64,000 nt of DNA, taken from NCBI GenBank assembly GCA_030867875.1, contig JAOWCC010000577.1:156728344-156792343 (forward strand), written 5' to 3'. The notes below the pieces were generated by a model, which was not told where the DNA came from, searched no databases, and saw only the letters and a list, made by a program, of their open reading frames with translations. Below are positions 41,901 through 56,900 of the stretch, piece by piece. This DNA is from Actinernus sp. WN-2022. Its lineage: Eukaryota; Cnidaria; Anthozoa; Actiniaria; Actinernidae. Position 1 is the stretch's first letter. Each line of letters opens with the position of its first letter. A program made the position numbers and the translations under genes.

Positions 41901-44900
41901 AGCAAACACAAAATCAGCACTCAGTCATCATAGTACCTTCTTTAATCTTTCCAACCACCAGGTTTTTTTTGGCACAAAACACACCAAGCGACTGTGAACT
42001 GCACTATTGTTGTCACTGCATTTCTCTCCACGACGTTCTCCTGTACCCACCTCCAATTGCATACTGGGTAATGGACAAAAATTCCACAAGGTGTCCCCCC
42101 CCTCTGGGACTCTGGTAGGTTTTTTTTTAATAAGTCTTTTACCCCTACAACCAAGAGCGGTGATTTGGACCCAAGCCGTTGCTTTAAAGCGACAAAAACA
42201 CAACCTAATAGGTTGATCAGGGGTAATAGACTGCCAACTGCAGGATTTCAAGAATTTCATTGAAGAATTTTTTCCTCTGTCTGAAAGCACAAACACAACA
42301 GAAAAACCCTGTGAAATCCCCTCACAAAGCCTACTAGAAGCAAACCAAGTACTTTTCAGCCGTCCTCAGACTTAATGATGTCTTCAAGCTCTCTGACAGT
42401 GGCATTTTTCTCCAACATTAGAGCACATTTCATTGGAAACCCTACAGAAGTTGCAATACCTACCATCGACAAGTACGTAGAATTCTCCCGAATGGCATTG
42501 TGGAGAAAGTTTGAGCCACCCCGGGCTAGCCAAACTTGAACTGAGGGGGGAGGGTTGAGTTAGCACTCAGGATTTCACCAATTGAGCTCACACACGATCG
42601 GACAACAAAAAGTTAAGACATTGCAGCACAAAATTAGAAACTTTTGAATAGGCAGCAAGTTTAGCCTTGTTTTGGTGTTAACATTTCTCAATACTTTAAA
42701 CTAGTTGATAAATTCACAAGGGTTCATTATTTCAAACTTATAAACCTTACTGATCAATGCACATTAATTTCCTTTAAAATGGTACAGTTTATTCTCCTGA
42801 AAACATTGAGCTTCAATATTAATTATAATACAAATTAGGCAATCATGTATTTTTATTATACTTTACCAATAATCCACCAATGAGATGTGTGTGTTTGGTT
42901 CATGTGCCAGCCCAATATTTTGCCATGTATAATGTAGGACAGCTGTCTATTGGTCGGAACAGTTTACACAAGCTGTTCATGCTATTGTGTTTATATTGAT
43001 TGCAGGATTTTGTTCAGTATAATAAAGCACATATATATAGGATGAAGAATTCATCTTCACACAATATGGCAAATATTGAAGTCTTGACTTTTAATATTTA
43101 TTATAAACTCAACGTTCAGTCTTGTCCAATATTGAAGTATTGATTAAAATATTTTGCCATATTGGGCTTCAATGAATTAACAAGATTTAGGTGTACAGTA
43201 TTTGGCCAACAAACTTTTCAGTTTCAGCAATCAAATGTAGTCAATAAATTATAGTTGACTGCTTCGATCCCATATACTAATTAACGTTTACAAAACACAA
43301 AGGACATTTGAGAATACTTGAGAAATGTTGAAAGCACAAACCAAAGGTGCATGCTTTTGACATTTCTCAAGTGTTCTCAAATGACTGGAGTGATTTATGA
43401 TAACAGTGTAATACATGGTTAATGCTTGCTTATTTGCTGTATGATAGAGATTTAAGCACACAAGGAAAGCAAATAATCAGTTCAATACAATAAAACATGC
43501 TCTTGCGTAATACAGACTTCGATAAAACACACTTTTTTGCCAATCAGAGTACACATTATATTGTGGCTATGTTATAATTTACAGTTAGTACTAATAATTA
43601 ATAATTTATATCTAACAGGATATAGGATTGAATGACCATCATCAGCAGAATGTTGTACACTACCTTAGATTTGCACGATTCAATCGTGGCCAAAGACTTA
43701 GAGGAGTAGAAGCTTGTTTTGAAGATCTCAAAGATAGCAGGTAAGCTGCTGTTACTATATAAAGAAACTTCATTCAAATTCAATTCAAATTTATATTTTC
43801 ATAATCGTTTTCAATTGATATACAGTCATGTACATGACTATTTACAGAATGACAATGCAGTGGTGTGGTATCAGTATAATAATACAGATCTCCTAGCCAC
43901 AGATGAGGATCTGTAGATCTGATACAACATGGATGCAAATTCTGTAAATTACATGTACTTCTAAACCCTTACATACAAAACTGAGAAAAATGATAAAATA
44001 TTGCAAATTTGATGAAAAGCCTTGAAATTAGAGTTTGGAACTATTGTTTGCATCATGGACATGCATGTACAAAAACGAGTCCCATAATGTTGATATAATT
44101 ATTTTATTGGTCTGCAAAACAAAACAATTTACCATGACATTTCACCCTTGGAAAGGGGAGGTCAGTGAGCGGTCATGTCGAGACCTTCCTCATACAGACA
44201 CCAGCATACTAGATCACCTATTGCTTGTTGTTGATAGGCTCGTAGAGGATACCTACACTCTTGATGAAATAACAGAGATGCTAGATGGCCTTTGTGCAGT
44301 GGTGCGGGGTGAGGTAGAATCAGAACTTATTAATACAGCACACACCAATGTCCTACTTCTACGACAGCTATTCTGTCAAGCAGAGAAATGGCACCTAAAA
44401 TTACAGGCAGATATATCAGAACTGGAAAACAGGTACGTGTAAATGTTTCTTCAGATCATAGTATGCCTCAAGGATATAAACTTGGTAGTCACGCACACAC
44501 ACTGAAGTCTCCTTGGAGATCAATAATTAGGTATTGTGATTAGTATGGGAGCAGCTCAGAGCCACACTAAGATACATGTAGATACAGCATACAGCATACA
44601 ACACCCAAATCATTATTATCATTGAAGTGCGACTGATAAAATTTCAAGTCACATTGTATTTTTGTATTTAGCGAATTGTCAATCAAATGCATACCACCTA
44701 GATTTAGTAATGAGACTAGGCTCTGCATTTGATTATTGGTTGGCTGAATGCAATTTCCAAACACAACTTTTAGTTGAAATGTCCAACTTTTAGTTGAAAT
44801 GTCCATGCAGAGTCACACTTCAAGATAACAGTAATAATGGCTGTTACCTTGTACGTATTATAGACTTTCTCAAAGTCCTCTGCCACTTTTTTTGCGATTT

Positions 44901-47900
44901 GGATTTGGCACTGCACACGGGAATTTTCATCCTTGTTTCACACCAAAATTACTGACAGATTTTTTGGGTTTGTGAATAAATTATAAGTTATAGCAGCCAA
45001 TCAAAACAGCTTTAGTACACACCTGTCAATCATTAATTATCAAGTCTTTGTAGATTTGTGCAAAGACTACCAAAGTACACCACACTCTGTTCCTCACCAG
45101 TCCAAGAAACCTGATATGTCATCTCAGGTTTTTTTGGCATGAAACAAATTGAATCCCTGCAACTTAGGGAAACAAGTTGACCATTTGCAACTTTGTCACT
45201 TGTGTAAATGCTCTCCTGTTGCCAGGATAAAAAAACCTACTCCACTCATCTGAAAAAAAATGTTGTGGTTGACTTGTGTAAGGTGGGCTGTGCATTTGAT
45301 TACTCACTGGATCAACACTAAGGGTCTTAAAATGACTGCATGAGCAGAAGGTGCAGCATTTGTGAAACACTATTTTGTTCTTGAAATACAAATGGTTAGA
45401 CCTTCATGTTTACTTATATAAGGACAGTACAAGAGTGTGGTTGATTGACTGTATTCTGGAATAAGAATACATTTGTACATGGAATCATTTAATACTACAA
45501 TTTTGTTCTTGAACTACAAATGGTTATAGCTTCATGTTTACATGTACATGTACATGTACATGTTGTATACTCGTATAAGAGCAATAAGGGTGCATTTGAT
45601 TGACCATATTCTGGAATAAGAATACATAGAATCATCACTACGAATAGCTTATATTGGCACTCGTAGGCACTGATGAGAAATATAAATCTTAAATATCATA
45701 TATCAGGGGGTTTTATGGTGCACAATGTGCATTCTTATTTTGGAATATGGTCAATCGAATGTGTAGGCCCTGAGAGACTTCTGTAGAGTTTTTCTCTAAG
45801 CCTGCTGATCAATGTTCTCCATTCCCCTTCAAGTGGTATTGATCAGAAGCAACATGTAAATCCTATGAATCCCCTAAGTGGGTGACACAGGGGATTTATT
45901 TGACTCTGAGTTTATTTACATGTACATTCATTTAATTTTTATCCTTTAAACTGTTTTCTTATTTAGGGAGCTAATAGAAGAAATAGCAAAATTTGAAGAA
46001 AGAGAGTTTTCAGCAGTATCCCAAAAGTCTCAGGTAACATGCATTTTTTGTACATATACATGTACTTTATTATTTTATACTTGGATTAATAGCTGAGTGA
46101 TTAGCTACTACAGAATAAGTTAATATCTCTGGTAACCCTTATACAATTAATAATTTACCCGAGATTTAAAATATGTACAGTACCTGACTGTACATTGGAT
46201 TTGTGTCTAACTCTTATGCAATTAATTAACCCCAAGGTTTAAATTTGTACAGTACCTGACTAACCTGACTAATGTCTCTAATGTGATTGTATCTATCCTT
46301 TAGTCAAATGACACTGTTATATTAATTTGTAAGTACCGTAATACAATGTGTAGATACATAATTTGTGTCTGTGCTTTATCAGATTTACTCAAGCTGGAAG
46401 TGAGAGTTAATTTGTAAATCAGATAAAGTCAACAGACACAAATTTTGTATGTGGCTTTTAATTATCAAATGTCTAGGTGTATATAGTCATGTTTTTCAGT
46501 TATTTTGGTGATACAACCTATTTTGGCTGAAAAATTGAAGCAAAAGTTTATGTAAATCAGGACGAAATCTGTACATTACACATTGATTTCCTTTGTTTTT
46601 CCTCATGAAGTATTAATGAGTTTGATAATAAAATTTAAAACCTTGTGGTAGATGTACAGGGTTGTTATTAGCTAAGTAAAATGGCAGTCAATTAATGCGT
46701 CTTTCTCAGCTGTTAAATAAATTTTATTATCAGCAGTCGGTGCTTAGCAACATTACACTGGATGTAAGAACTATGTGTATGAATAACTTGGGACATGATT
46801 ATTTACAACAATTTACAGGCATCCCTACCCTGATTTTTAATGGTCACATGACTTAGGCAACAAACGACATCATAACAAGTGCTGTCATTGGTTGAAACCA
46901 TTTCCTAAAACTGTATTAAGACAAAAAAAATTGCATACATTTAAGCTAGTTTACCCTGGGTTCCAGAGGTCCTTCTCGCTAGGTTTGCCAGAAGGTCCTA
47001 CATGTATGGTAAAGCTAGTTGGGAAAATTTATGTTTTAATTATCAAATTGAATGAGCATTTTCCTGTTTTGTGAACTCAGTATTTTGAGTTTAATTTTGT
47101 AAAGGAAATAGAAAGCCTAGTTCAAAGTTGCTTTCATACATGTAGTGTGGTGAAGATAATTTCCAAGGAAAGAGATCAGCCTTTATTTTTTTTTAGAGAA
47201 AATCAGTAAACAAATGTATAAGGTCGTAACAGCTCCTTTGTACAATAATTTTAATTTTGATACTTTTAATGATATTGGGATGTTTTCAAGTACCAGTGCT
47301 TCATAAAAAAAAGTAACTAAAGAGCCTTGGTGAAATTTTAGTGCGCTACTTTTGATGCACCAATGTAATTTAATCTTATAATTATGTATCAATATTTTTT
47401 TTACTCGTGGGAATCCTCTTGCTCTAGATTAAATCCTGCAACTTACACAAAATTAATGACCAGGCATCTCTGACTTTACAAAGTCAGACTGAAGAGAGCA
47501 AAAGGATTTCTTCACCAAGAAATTAAACAATAATAATTAAAATTGAACTGAGCTCTGCATGAGGAAAAATACCTGGTGCACATGCTGCATAATGAGATTT
47601 CGACAAAACTGACTGGAAGCTGTGACAGATGCAGCACATGGTGGAAAAACACTGTTGCCTATAACCCATGGGATACCCTAAATATGCAATAGCTTTTCCA
47701 CCTTCTGATTGGATGTATGCTCCAAGGCATGGGATAAAGTGTGCTATTTACATGTAAGTGTGCATTTGATCGACTGTATTCTAGAATACAAGAATACATA
47801 GAACTAGTGATCTGACACTACAAATTGCATGCTTATATCTAGATTTTGTAGCCACTGGAACACTTTAATGTAACCTGACTATCACATGTCAGCAAGCATT

Positions 47901-50900
47901 TGTACCTTACTGTGTAAAACAAGGAGGATTGGAAGGCCTTCCCATGAACACTTAATTGCGCTTGAAAATTTGGAGGCAAGAAACTTGGAGTTTCCCTCCC
48001 GCGAGTTTTGTTATTTGCAACTAAATTTCTCCTTGAAGTTTTTTAACTCTAGAAATTAGAGATGGATTCAACAAAGTCAGAAATATATTTTCTAACTTTA
48101 CTACTCACTAAACATCTTCAATTTTTTATCTTTTCATACAATCTGAGCATATTTATCGGACACTTTTCTTGAGAGGTTGTTTGGGAGAAATTTCCTGTGT
48201 ACTCAAGTTGTAAATCTTACCCTGAAAGAAATTAACTACAAACCTTTCAGACAACTAACCTTACCTGAGCAGTGACATAAATAAATTAAGTGTCTAATTT
48301 GTGCAAAGGGCTCCAAAGGGCTCCAGGTTTAAGAGGTTTACAAAGCCGTTGAAAATGCGTGTTGTTTACGATGTTTCGATACCATTGACAAAATGTCGCA
48401 CTCACTGGATATACAGTACTCACGCCGATCTTTCGTGAAGCATTTCGCGAACAGTACGAGTGGTGTTTATTGTTAATTGTACCCAAAAAAAAAGACGATT
48501 TTACTTAAAATTACAATTATGATTACCTGAAAAGATAAAGGGCAGAAATAAGTAATACTTTGGTTTATTCAGTCGCACGCTCGTACAAAAGCAGCTTTGA
48601 GCGCGTGCGCTCATTGTTCGAAAATGGCGTTATCAGATTGCATCAGCAGCGCGTGCGAACCTCTAAAATTGAAAACTTTTCACTCAAATCACATGTAATT
48701 CCCTGCATATTTTCCCATTTTTCATAGGCTTTCATTGTAAAATAATGGCCAGAAATACGGGAAGTCAAACCTAAGCCTAAACATATGTCAAAATCCCAGG
48801 AAAAACTTTGGTTTTGAGATACTTTGTGAAAATTTGTGCTGCTGAGGTCCGATCTCCACGAAATTCAACGCAGAATGAATTGCTCACGTGACCGGGAAAA
48901 TTGATAATATAGTTGCTACGCAAAGGATTGTGGGAAGGCCTTCCAATCCTCCTTGGTGTAAAATGTGCTTGAACCAGTGATTTCCAGAGACTATTCTATC
49001 TACATGTATTCTTATTGCAGGATACGGTAAATGGAATGTGCATGTACAATGTTTTCTGTAGTCCATATTGTAAACTCTGTGTTTCTTCAGGCAAGCTTAA
49101 TGTCCCAACTCTCTCAAGCAACAAAGTTGGAACCACTGAATGAAGCAGGAGCTGTGCCACTGCTACAGATGGTAAGGTGACACCTTTATACCTGTCACAA
49201 TCTTTAGACTTTAATGGAAGGAGGGTAGAGGAGGAAGGTGGTGGGGGGAGGGGGGTTGGTTGGGGGGGGGGGGGGGGGTGAATACATGGAGCCTCATCAA
49301 CTTGATTGATGTGTTTTCTCCATTAATTAATATCAATATCAAAGATGTTGTAATGTGGGAACAAAATTGATACCAATATTGAGGTGACCCATTTTAAGAA
49401 GTAACATAAAGGTATGTATAATTTTATGCAAATTTAATTTATTGATAGTTACAGTACATCCAGCCAAACAGATAATTTTCTCCTGACCAATCAGAGAATA
49501 CAGCTTTTCAATGGCTGGCCCTCGCTCTGGGCTCTTGTACATCATATTAAAACTGCATGGTCGTTTTGCTACTGTTGTTATTAGATCATGTGTGGGGAGT
49601 AATTGCAGGCCCACATTAGGCAAAGTAAAAGGAACTAAGAAATAATGGTCTAGTTTTATTTAAACCTTTTTCCTTAGTGAAGTGAATTCAGTAAACTACA
49701 GAGAAGCTAATTGGGCAATGGATGACGAGGATGGAAATGGCTTATGCAGATTATGAAAGTTTGAAAACATTGGCCTTGAAAACGTTGGGTTAACCTCTTC
49801 AAGTTGTAAACTGTTGTCTTTGATATTAGCTAACATTGTTTCTAATCTAGCTTGCTGTCTCTTCAAATTAACGTTGCTTTGTATTACTTAGTGTCTAGTA
49901 CTGAGTGTTTTTCTTAAAATCAGAGAATTCTAGATAATTATTGGACCAACTAGTCCCTTAAAGCTCATGTTGGACCAACAATGTTAGACTGTTTAGCACC
50001 CCATGTTGGACCAACAATGTTAGACTGTTTAGCACCCCATGTTGGACCAACAATGTTAGACTGGTTAGCACCCCATGTTGGATCAACAATGTTAGACTGT
50101 TTAGCACCCCATGTTGGACCAACAATGTTAGACTGGTTAGCACCCCATGTTGGACCAACAATGTTAGACTGTTTAGCACCCCATGTTGTACCAACAATGT
50201 TAGACTGTTTAGCACCCCATGTTGGACCAACAATGTTAGACTGGTTAGCACCCCATGTTGGACCAACAATGTTAGACTGGTTAGCACCCCATGTTGGACC
50301 AACAATGTTAGACTAGTTAGCACCCCATGTTGGACCAATATATTTTGTTGGATGAATGTTGGTCGTTTAGCCGCATGTCCAACATTACGGTCGTACAACA
50401 ATGTTCGATCATTTAGCCTCGGCTTTATAACACTTGCATGCGACGGGAAACACTGCAGTTTCAACAAGAAAATCCAACGTCTATACAAAGATATATTCGA
50501 AAGAAATAAGTTCTGCTACATTATTTCTCTGAAAATCTGAAAACTATCCTGACAACCTCCGCTATGTACAGACTGTTCAAGTCTCGTAATTTGTGACGTG
50601 AGGTACGGGAAATGAATTAGTTTTGCCATGCTGTCCCTGGCATTGAAAAGCTGAACTTACGGCTTCTAATTGCAGACTATTGTCTTTTCTTTTTGCTGGA
50701 GGTGTGATTGCTTTTCTTTGCCGTACACGTATGTGACGTACGATATGGGGAAATTTGCACTGAATTGAGCCGATACACTATCAGCGGTTAATCGGTCATT
50801 TTTGATTTTTCGAACTTAGGGTTGACTTAGGGTTCAGTTGGGTTGATTTAGGGTTCAGTTGGGTTGATTTAGGGTTCAGTTCCCTTATTTTAAAGTGCCT

Positions 50901-53900
50901 ATAAGGTCAAATTTTATATCCGATTAATATCGATCTACATAAAGTGATTAGGTGAATACATGTAGTAAAATATTTCTTGATTTGAGTGTTGCGTCTTTGA
51001 GTTTTAAAGGTTTATATTCTAATATGGTAACGCCAAAGAAGGCATCATATCTTATACAAAGACATGCTGGTAGAGAAAAATGACCTTTTGTAAACATCCA
51101 TGTCATATGAAGCTTATATATATCAGTGATTTTACCAAATATTTTGACTAAATCAGAACTAAGTTCATGCATTAGCATATTCGAAGGCTCATAGACGACG
51201 GAACACTCAAATCAAGAAATATACTACTAATCACATAATCGCTACATGTAGAATTGATATTTTAAAATGATATAAAAGTTGACCTTATAGGCACTTAAGT
51301 ATAATTCTACTCGATAGATTCTTTTTGAAAAGGAAATTTTCATTCCGTGACATTGTTAGAAAAACTTTAAAACAAATTTCATCGCTGTTGTTGGACGATT
51401 AATTATCTCATCTATGACCAGCGTATGATAGCGGCTTTGCTTTGCGTTCACGCAGGTCATACTCGCTATTAAACACTATTTACCAGCTTAGCTAATTTTA
51501 GGAGACTTATAAACATATTTCATGGTAGTTTCTAATGGCTACAAAATAATAATTATGTCTGCGAGATTCTTTTCACCTTATCATTTCCGTGGAAACAGCC
51601 AATAACATTTCTTCGCATTCAAATCCCAAACCACAAAAATTATTGTGGATTCCGATGCTCTCGCCCATTGGACATCAGGGTGAGATTTAAAAAATAATTA
51701 GATTACTAAAAGAGTTGTCAAAGCAAGCCAAAACTCTATGGTAACGTAAAAGGGAGATTTTCGAGTTTATTTAAGAACTCGGGCGGAAGTTTCTCCGTTA
51801 TCATATGAGTGAGGGATCGCAGAAGTGAACCAACTGACTTTAGTTTATAAATAGCGATGGACGTAGCATGGCCATGATATTACAACTGTCAGAGAAACAG
51901 CTTTTGACAGAGCTGATCCAGGATCAGCAGAAGGTTAGAGGATTGTGTTGTTTTGTCACGAACTGTACACGAACTAGCCGGGTTTGATCGTATTTAGCAA
52001 ACGTTTGGATCTCAGTTTTGTTTTGGAAGATCGATAATTATTTTAAAACACTTTTATTAATGTGTTCGTAGCGAGAACAACGCCTGGAATTCACACAGTT
52101 CTTTTTCGAACTAGTTTTAAATTATTAGTTCACATAGCAAAATATTTCACCTTTGTGTAGTTTAAACCTCTAATTATTATAAACCAAACAGTTTGGCGTC
52201 GTAATTTTGGTGCTGACCTACATGTATCTACTTATTGTTTCCAAATTATTTCGCAAAGTAATGCCGCATATCGATATGCATTTTAACCAGGGATTTTTCT
52301 TCTATGTTTTCGAAGCTTGAATACCATTGAGATTCGTTGTGGGTATTGGTAGATTCTTCAAAACTTATCAGGGTTGCGGTTGATCTTATTGTCATGTTGT
52401 AAAACAGGACCTGAGTGTAGCAGAAAGTAATTAATTTCAGAGTGATTTCAGGAACCGGCGTCGTAGAACCTACTTCACGCATATATTCATTATCTGAAGT
52501 ACAGTTGTCTGATATACATCCTCACAAGAAGTTGCTTTGTCAGCGGATTCTTTAGGCAAGTTACTGATACTACTGGACGAGGAAAGTAGCAACCCTAATG
52601 TACTTTTGCTATTACAAACAAGTGCGATCTCTGCTACATCCGCGGACTAGGATATGATAACTGTTTAAAAGACCCTTCTAATCTTCCGGCCTTTCGAGTT
52701 CTAGACGACAATCTACGCCGGGTGAAAAAGGAAGACACACTGATTGACAAAAGTGACGGTTAACGTTTTGCTGGCTCATTACACTTTATAAATGATCAGA
52801 CTTTAGACCTTATTTAGCAGCTTGCGTCCCAACGGTGATGAATTGTGGAGTTATAGACACGTAAATGTACTTGTGCTACGATCTTTTCTGCACAATTTTA
52901 TTTTATTGATGAACTATTTCTAATTCAGGACCCGGTTGTTCTGAGCAAGGGTAACCTTATCCCTTGGATAGCACTAAATCTGTAATTGTAATCTGTACAG
53001 TTTACCCTCGGGTTAGCGATTTAACCTCGGGCTAGAGCTTACCCTTGCTTCGAACAACTAGGTCTGGGTTTTCGTGAAACTTGTGAAATTAGTATAATAG
53101 GCTTTTGAGTGAACAGCTGAACTTTCAGATTGATTGGAAATGTGGTTATAATAATAACCACATAGTGCTAAGAACATGAAAATGGATTGTTTATACTCTC
53201 TATACAAATATGATTTAGTAACGCCTATTCAAACCATAGTTAATAGAGTGTATGTTCAAACTAATTGTTAAAGTGACCGTGCTTTATGGGATTTATAAAC
53301 TCGAGCTGAAAGGGAGAGTTTGTAAATCCCACAAAGCACGGACACGAATTCTGTATCTGACTTATGAAACGTCTAGATGTATATAGTCATGTTTTCAGTT
53401 ATTTTGGCGATAGGACTTATTTTGGCCGGGAAAATCGAAGCAAATGTTTATGTAAATCAGGACGAAATCTGTATCATTTACAGATTACTTATTGCTCATT
53501 GATTTCTTTTGTTTTTGCCTCATGAATTATTAATGAGGTTGATAAGTAGAACAAATGGAATCCCTAGCGTCCATTATGGGTTTGGGAAAGTAATTGTTTA
53601 TTTATCTTTTCAAACGAAACTTTTCATCCTTTTATTTACTAACACTTGTGCTGAGGCAACTTGTGTTGACTTAGAGCAAAACGGAGCTCCTTAACGCTAA
53701 TAGACCAGTTCGCGGTAAATTCGGACATTTTGAAAGGGGTGCAAACATAGCGCGAAATATAGTGTTTGTATGGGAATCGATGGGAATCCGATGCCAAATA
53801 AAATACGTAAAATCGAATTTCTGAAATATTCTTCAGATACAAACTTAAGATACCAGGTAAAAGATTAACATATCGAAATTTGAGGGGGCGGCCTTCACCT

Positions 53901-56900
53901 CCTCCGGCGGAACGTGGAATAATACTGGCTATCCAAATAATGCCTAACCCTGAAACAATACAAACCCTAACCCTAAAACAATGCAATTCTTTGTCAGTGC
54001 AGTCTAAATGGGGTCCAATAAAATGCAAGGTTTTGAGAGGTGAAGGGCTGCTGAATTTGAGGGATGTAGCTGTGCTGGGAAGCGTGCAATCGTGTTTTCA
54101 GTTTTCCATACATTGTCTGTAAAAACGAGTCAAATTCCGCGTGAAAATTTACGTTTGAATCTGAATCAGATGAAAATTTAAGTTTGTATCTGAAGAATAT
54201 TTCAGAAATTCGATTTTACGGATTTTATTTGGCATCGGATTCCCATCGATTTCCATACAAACACTGTATTTCGCGCCATGTTTGCACCCCTTTCAAAATG
54301 TCGGAATTTACCGCGAACTGGTCTATTACTGGTATCGAACAAAAATAGCGAGCCCTTGGTTCTATTTGGGTAAAGTGCCTATGAAGTGAACAAATCGACC
54401 CCGTTTTTATTTGATTTTATTCAATTTTAGTCTTCCCTTAGTCGTTAATAAATTCGGAGAGCGCGAACGTTGATTTCTCTTCGTGCTGAAGTCAGGCATA
54501 ATCGTCAAAAGCGTGCGATAAATGTTATGCCGTTAAATACATGCCAATTACATGCGTGCACGTGACGTCAAGTGGTGTGCACATCTATATTTGTCTTCGT
54601 AAATAATACAAAATACAGTGCGTTTTTTTTGTCTAATTCTCATTCTAAATATGTCTTAATTGAGGAGCCTTGCCATCTGTCATATTTTTTCTCGAAGAAG
54701 CCTTGCCGTCGGCCATATTTTTACTTTTGTGAATATAAGTGTGCCAACCAGTTGACGTTATAGTTGGTTATAGTGCCTGATGCTTTCGGACAAGAGCAGC
54801 GACTCTATCTCTATTGGCGAAATGTATATTTCTATGCATTAATTCTAAAACGTTTCTTAAATTCTGAAATTTGTGCATAGTGTGAACTGCATGTGTGTGT
54901 TTATACCCTGTCGCATACGTATATATATATATATTAAAAATTATATATATATATATCATTTTTAATCTCATTCTTTCATACTTTTACTAAAGAGGTAGAC
55001 ACACGACCACATCAGCAATTGTGTTGCATTTAAACAAATCGTGTTTAAATAAAGGTTTTTGCATTGTATTGTATTGTATGCATGTGATTAACATATCAGT
55101 TTAACGGCACAAAAATTGTCGCATGATTTTGATAATTATGCATGACTTCAGCACGAAAAAAAATATTGTTCGCGCTCTGCAAATTTATTTTTAATTGCAC
55201 AAAATGACGAAGGGAATACTAAAATTTAATAAAATCAAATACAAACGTGGTCGATATTTTCACTTCATAGGCAGCCACGCCTGGCCTACCAAATACAATA
55301 TTAGCTTAATTCAATTTGACCAAGTCAGCTCAGTTTTTTTCTATTACTTTTGGTTAAGACTTGCCAATGTTTGTATTAAAGTCTATCTGTTGAATTCGTC
55401 CCCGAAATCCAAGCTCACTAGTTTTCGTAAGAAGTTGAGTTGTATAATGATTGAAAAGAAAAAGCATAATAGCATTATTTTGGTCAGTATTGAAGGGTTA
55501 CGTGGGCGGAGAAGTTAGTTGGATAATTTAACAACCGCTTCAGGCCAGGACAGTGGGGTAAAAAGTCCAGAGTCATCATCGGTTGGGGAAAAAGGTCAAG
55601 GGTTCTCATCGGCTGGGGTAAAGGTCTAGGGTCATCATCGGGCGGCTGGGGTAAAGGTCTAGGGTCATCATCGGGCGGCTGGGGTAAAGGTCTAGGGTCA
55701 TCGGGCGGCTGGGAAAAAGGTCAAGGGTCCTCGTCGGCTGGGGTAAAGGTCTACAGTCATCATCGGCTGGGGTAAAGGTTAAGGGTTCTCATCGGCTGGG
55801 GTAAAGGTCAAGGGTCCTCATCGGATGGGGTTCCACTCGAGGAGATAAACGTCAGCTAAATCTAACTTAAGGAAACATTGGAGTCCAACCGAACATTCGA
55901 GCTAAATCTATATTAAATCAAAATTTCCGCCGTTCCGCAAAGATCAAAGGAGTTAAAGAGGTGGTGTCACGGTGAGAAACCTTTATCTTCACTGTCAGGG
56001 CCGGGCAGTTATTACTGATCAGTGATGTTCATATGAACTGATGAACCTCGCGCACATGTGGGATGGTGAAAATCATCTGAAGCACGTATTCCAAAACGAC
56101 TAGAGCAGATTTCGTATGACAAACTACGGCATGTCCGTAACCTTTCCGCAACCGTACTGCTGTACCGTAACTCTGTAATTGGACAAAAACAATAGGGAAG
56201 CCATTTGAATGTCACGGCATACCGTACAGTAACCGTGCCGTACAGTAACCGTGCCGTAGCCATTGCCGTAGTTAACGTTTGCCCCACTCATACGAAATCC
56301 GCTTTAACAAACTGTGTATAGACATAGTAGTCAAGGCCGAACATATTGCATATCATTTCAATCAAACAACCATCGAGGGAGAAGACTTTAACTGTTTGAA
56401 GCCAATTAACAGTCACCAATCGTACATCGACTCACCATGACATAGCACCAATCGTACATCGACTCACCATGACATAGCACCAATCGTACATTGACTCACC
56501 ATGACATAGCACCAATCGTACATCAACTCACCATGACATAGCACCAATCGTACATCAACTCACCATGACATAGCACCAATCGTACATTGACTCACCATGA
56601 CATAGCACCAATCGTACATTGACTCACCATGACATAGCACCAATCGTACATCAACTCACCATGACATAGCACCAATCGTACATCACCTCACCATGACATA
56701 GCACCAATCGTACATCAACTCACCATGACATAGCACCAATCGTACATTGACTCACCATGACATAGCACCAATCGTACATCACCTCACCATGACATAGCAC
56801 CAATCGTACATTGACTCACCATGACATAGCACCAATCGTACATCACCTCACCATGACATAGCACCAATCGTACATTGACTCACCATGACATAGCACCAAT

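Noticed and set aside
41737..42296. Overlapping ORFs on both strands
   Set aside because: No recognisable domain, no splice support, and they lie in LZTFL1 intron 1; likely chance.
44035..44237. Upstream extension of the LZTFL1 exon 3 frame to an ATG at 44035
   Set aside because: The acceptor at 44236-44237 and exact phase joining with exon 2 show the extension is intronic.
49958..50488. 176-residue LVQHGVLTSLT-repeat protein on the minus strand and its plus-strand counterpart
   Set aside because: Translations of a 36-bp minisatellite.
53880..54122. ACCCTAACCCTAAA as telomeric sequence
   Set aside because: Only about two to three units inside a foldback element; not a telomere or a meaningful interstitial array.
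55195..55518. 107-residue ORF
   Set aside because: Largely the right arm of the MITE at 54376-55273; no domain.
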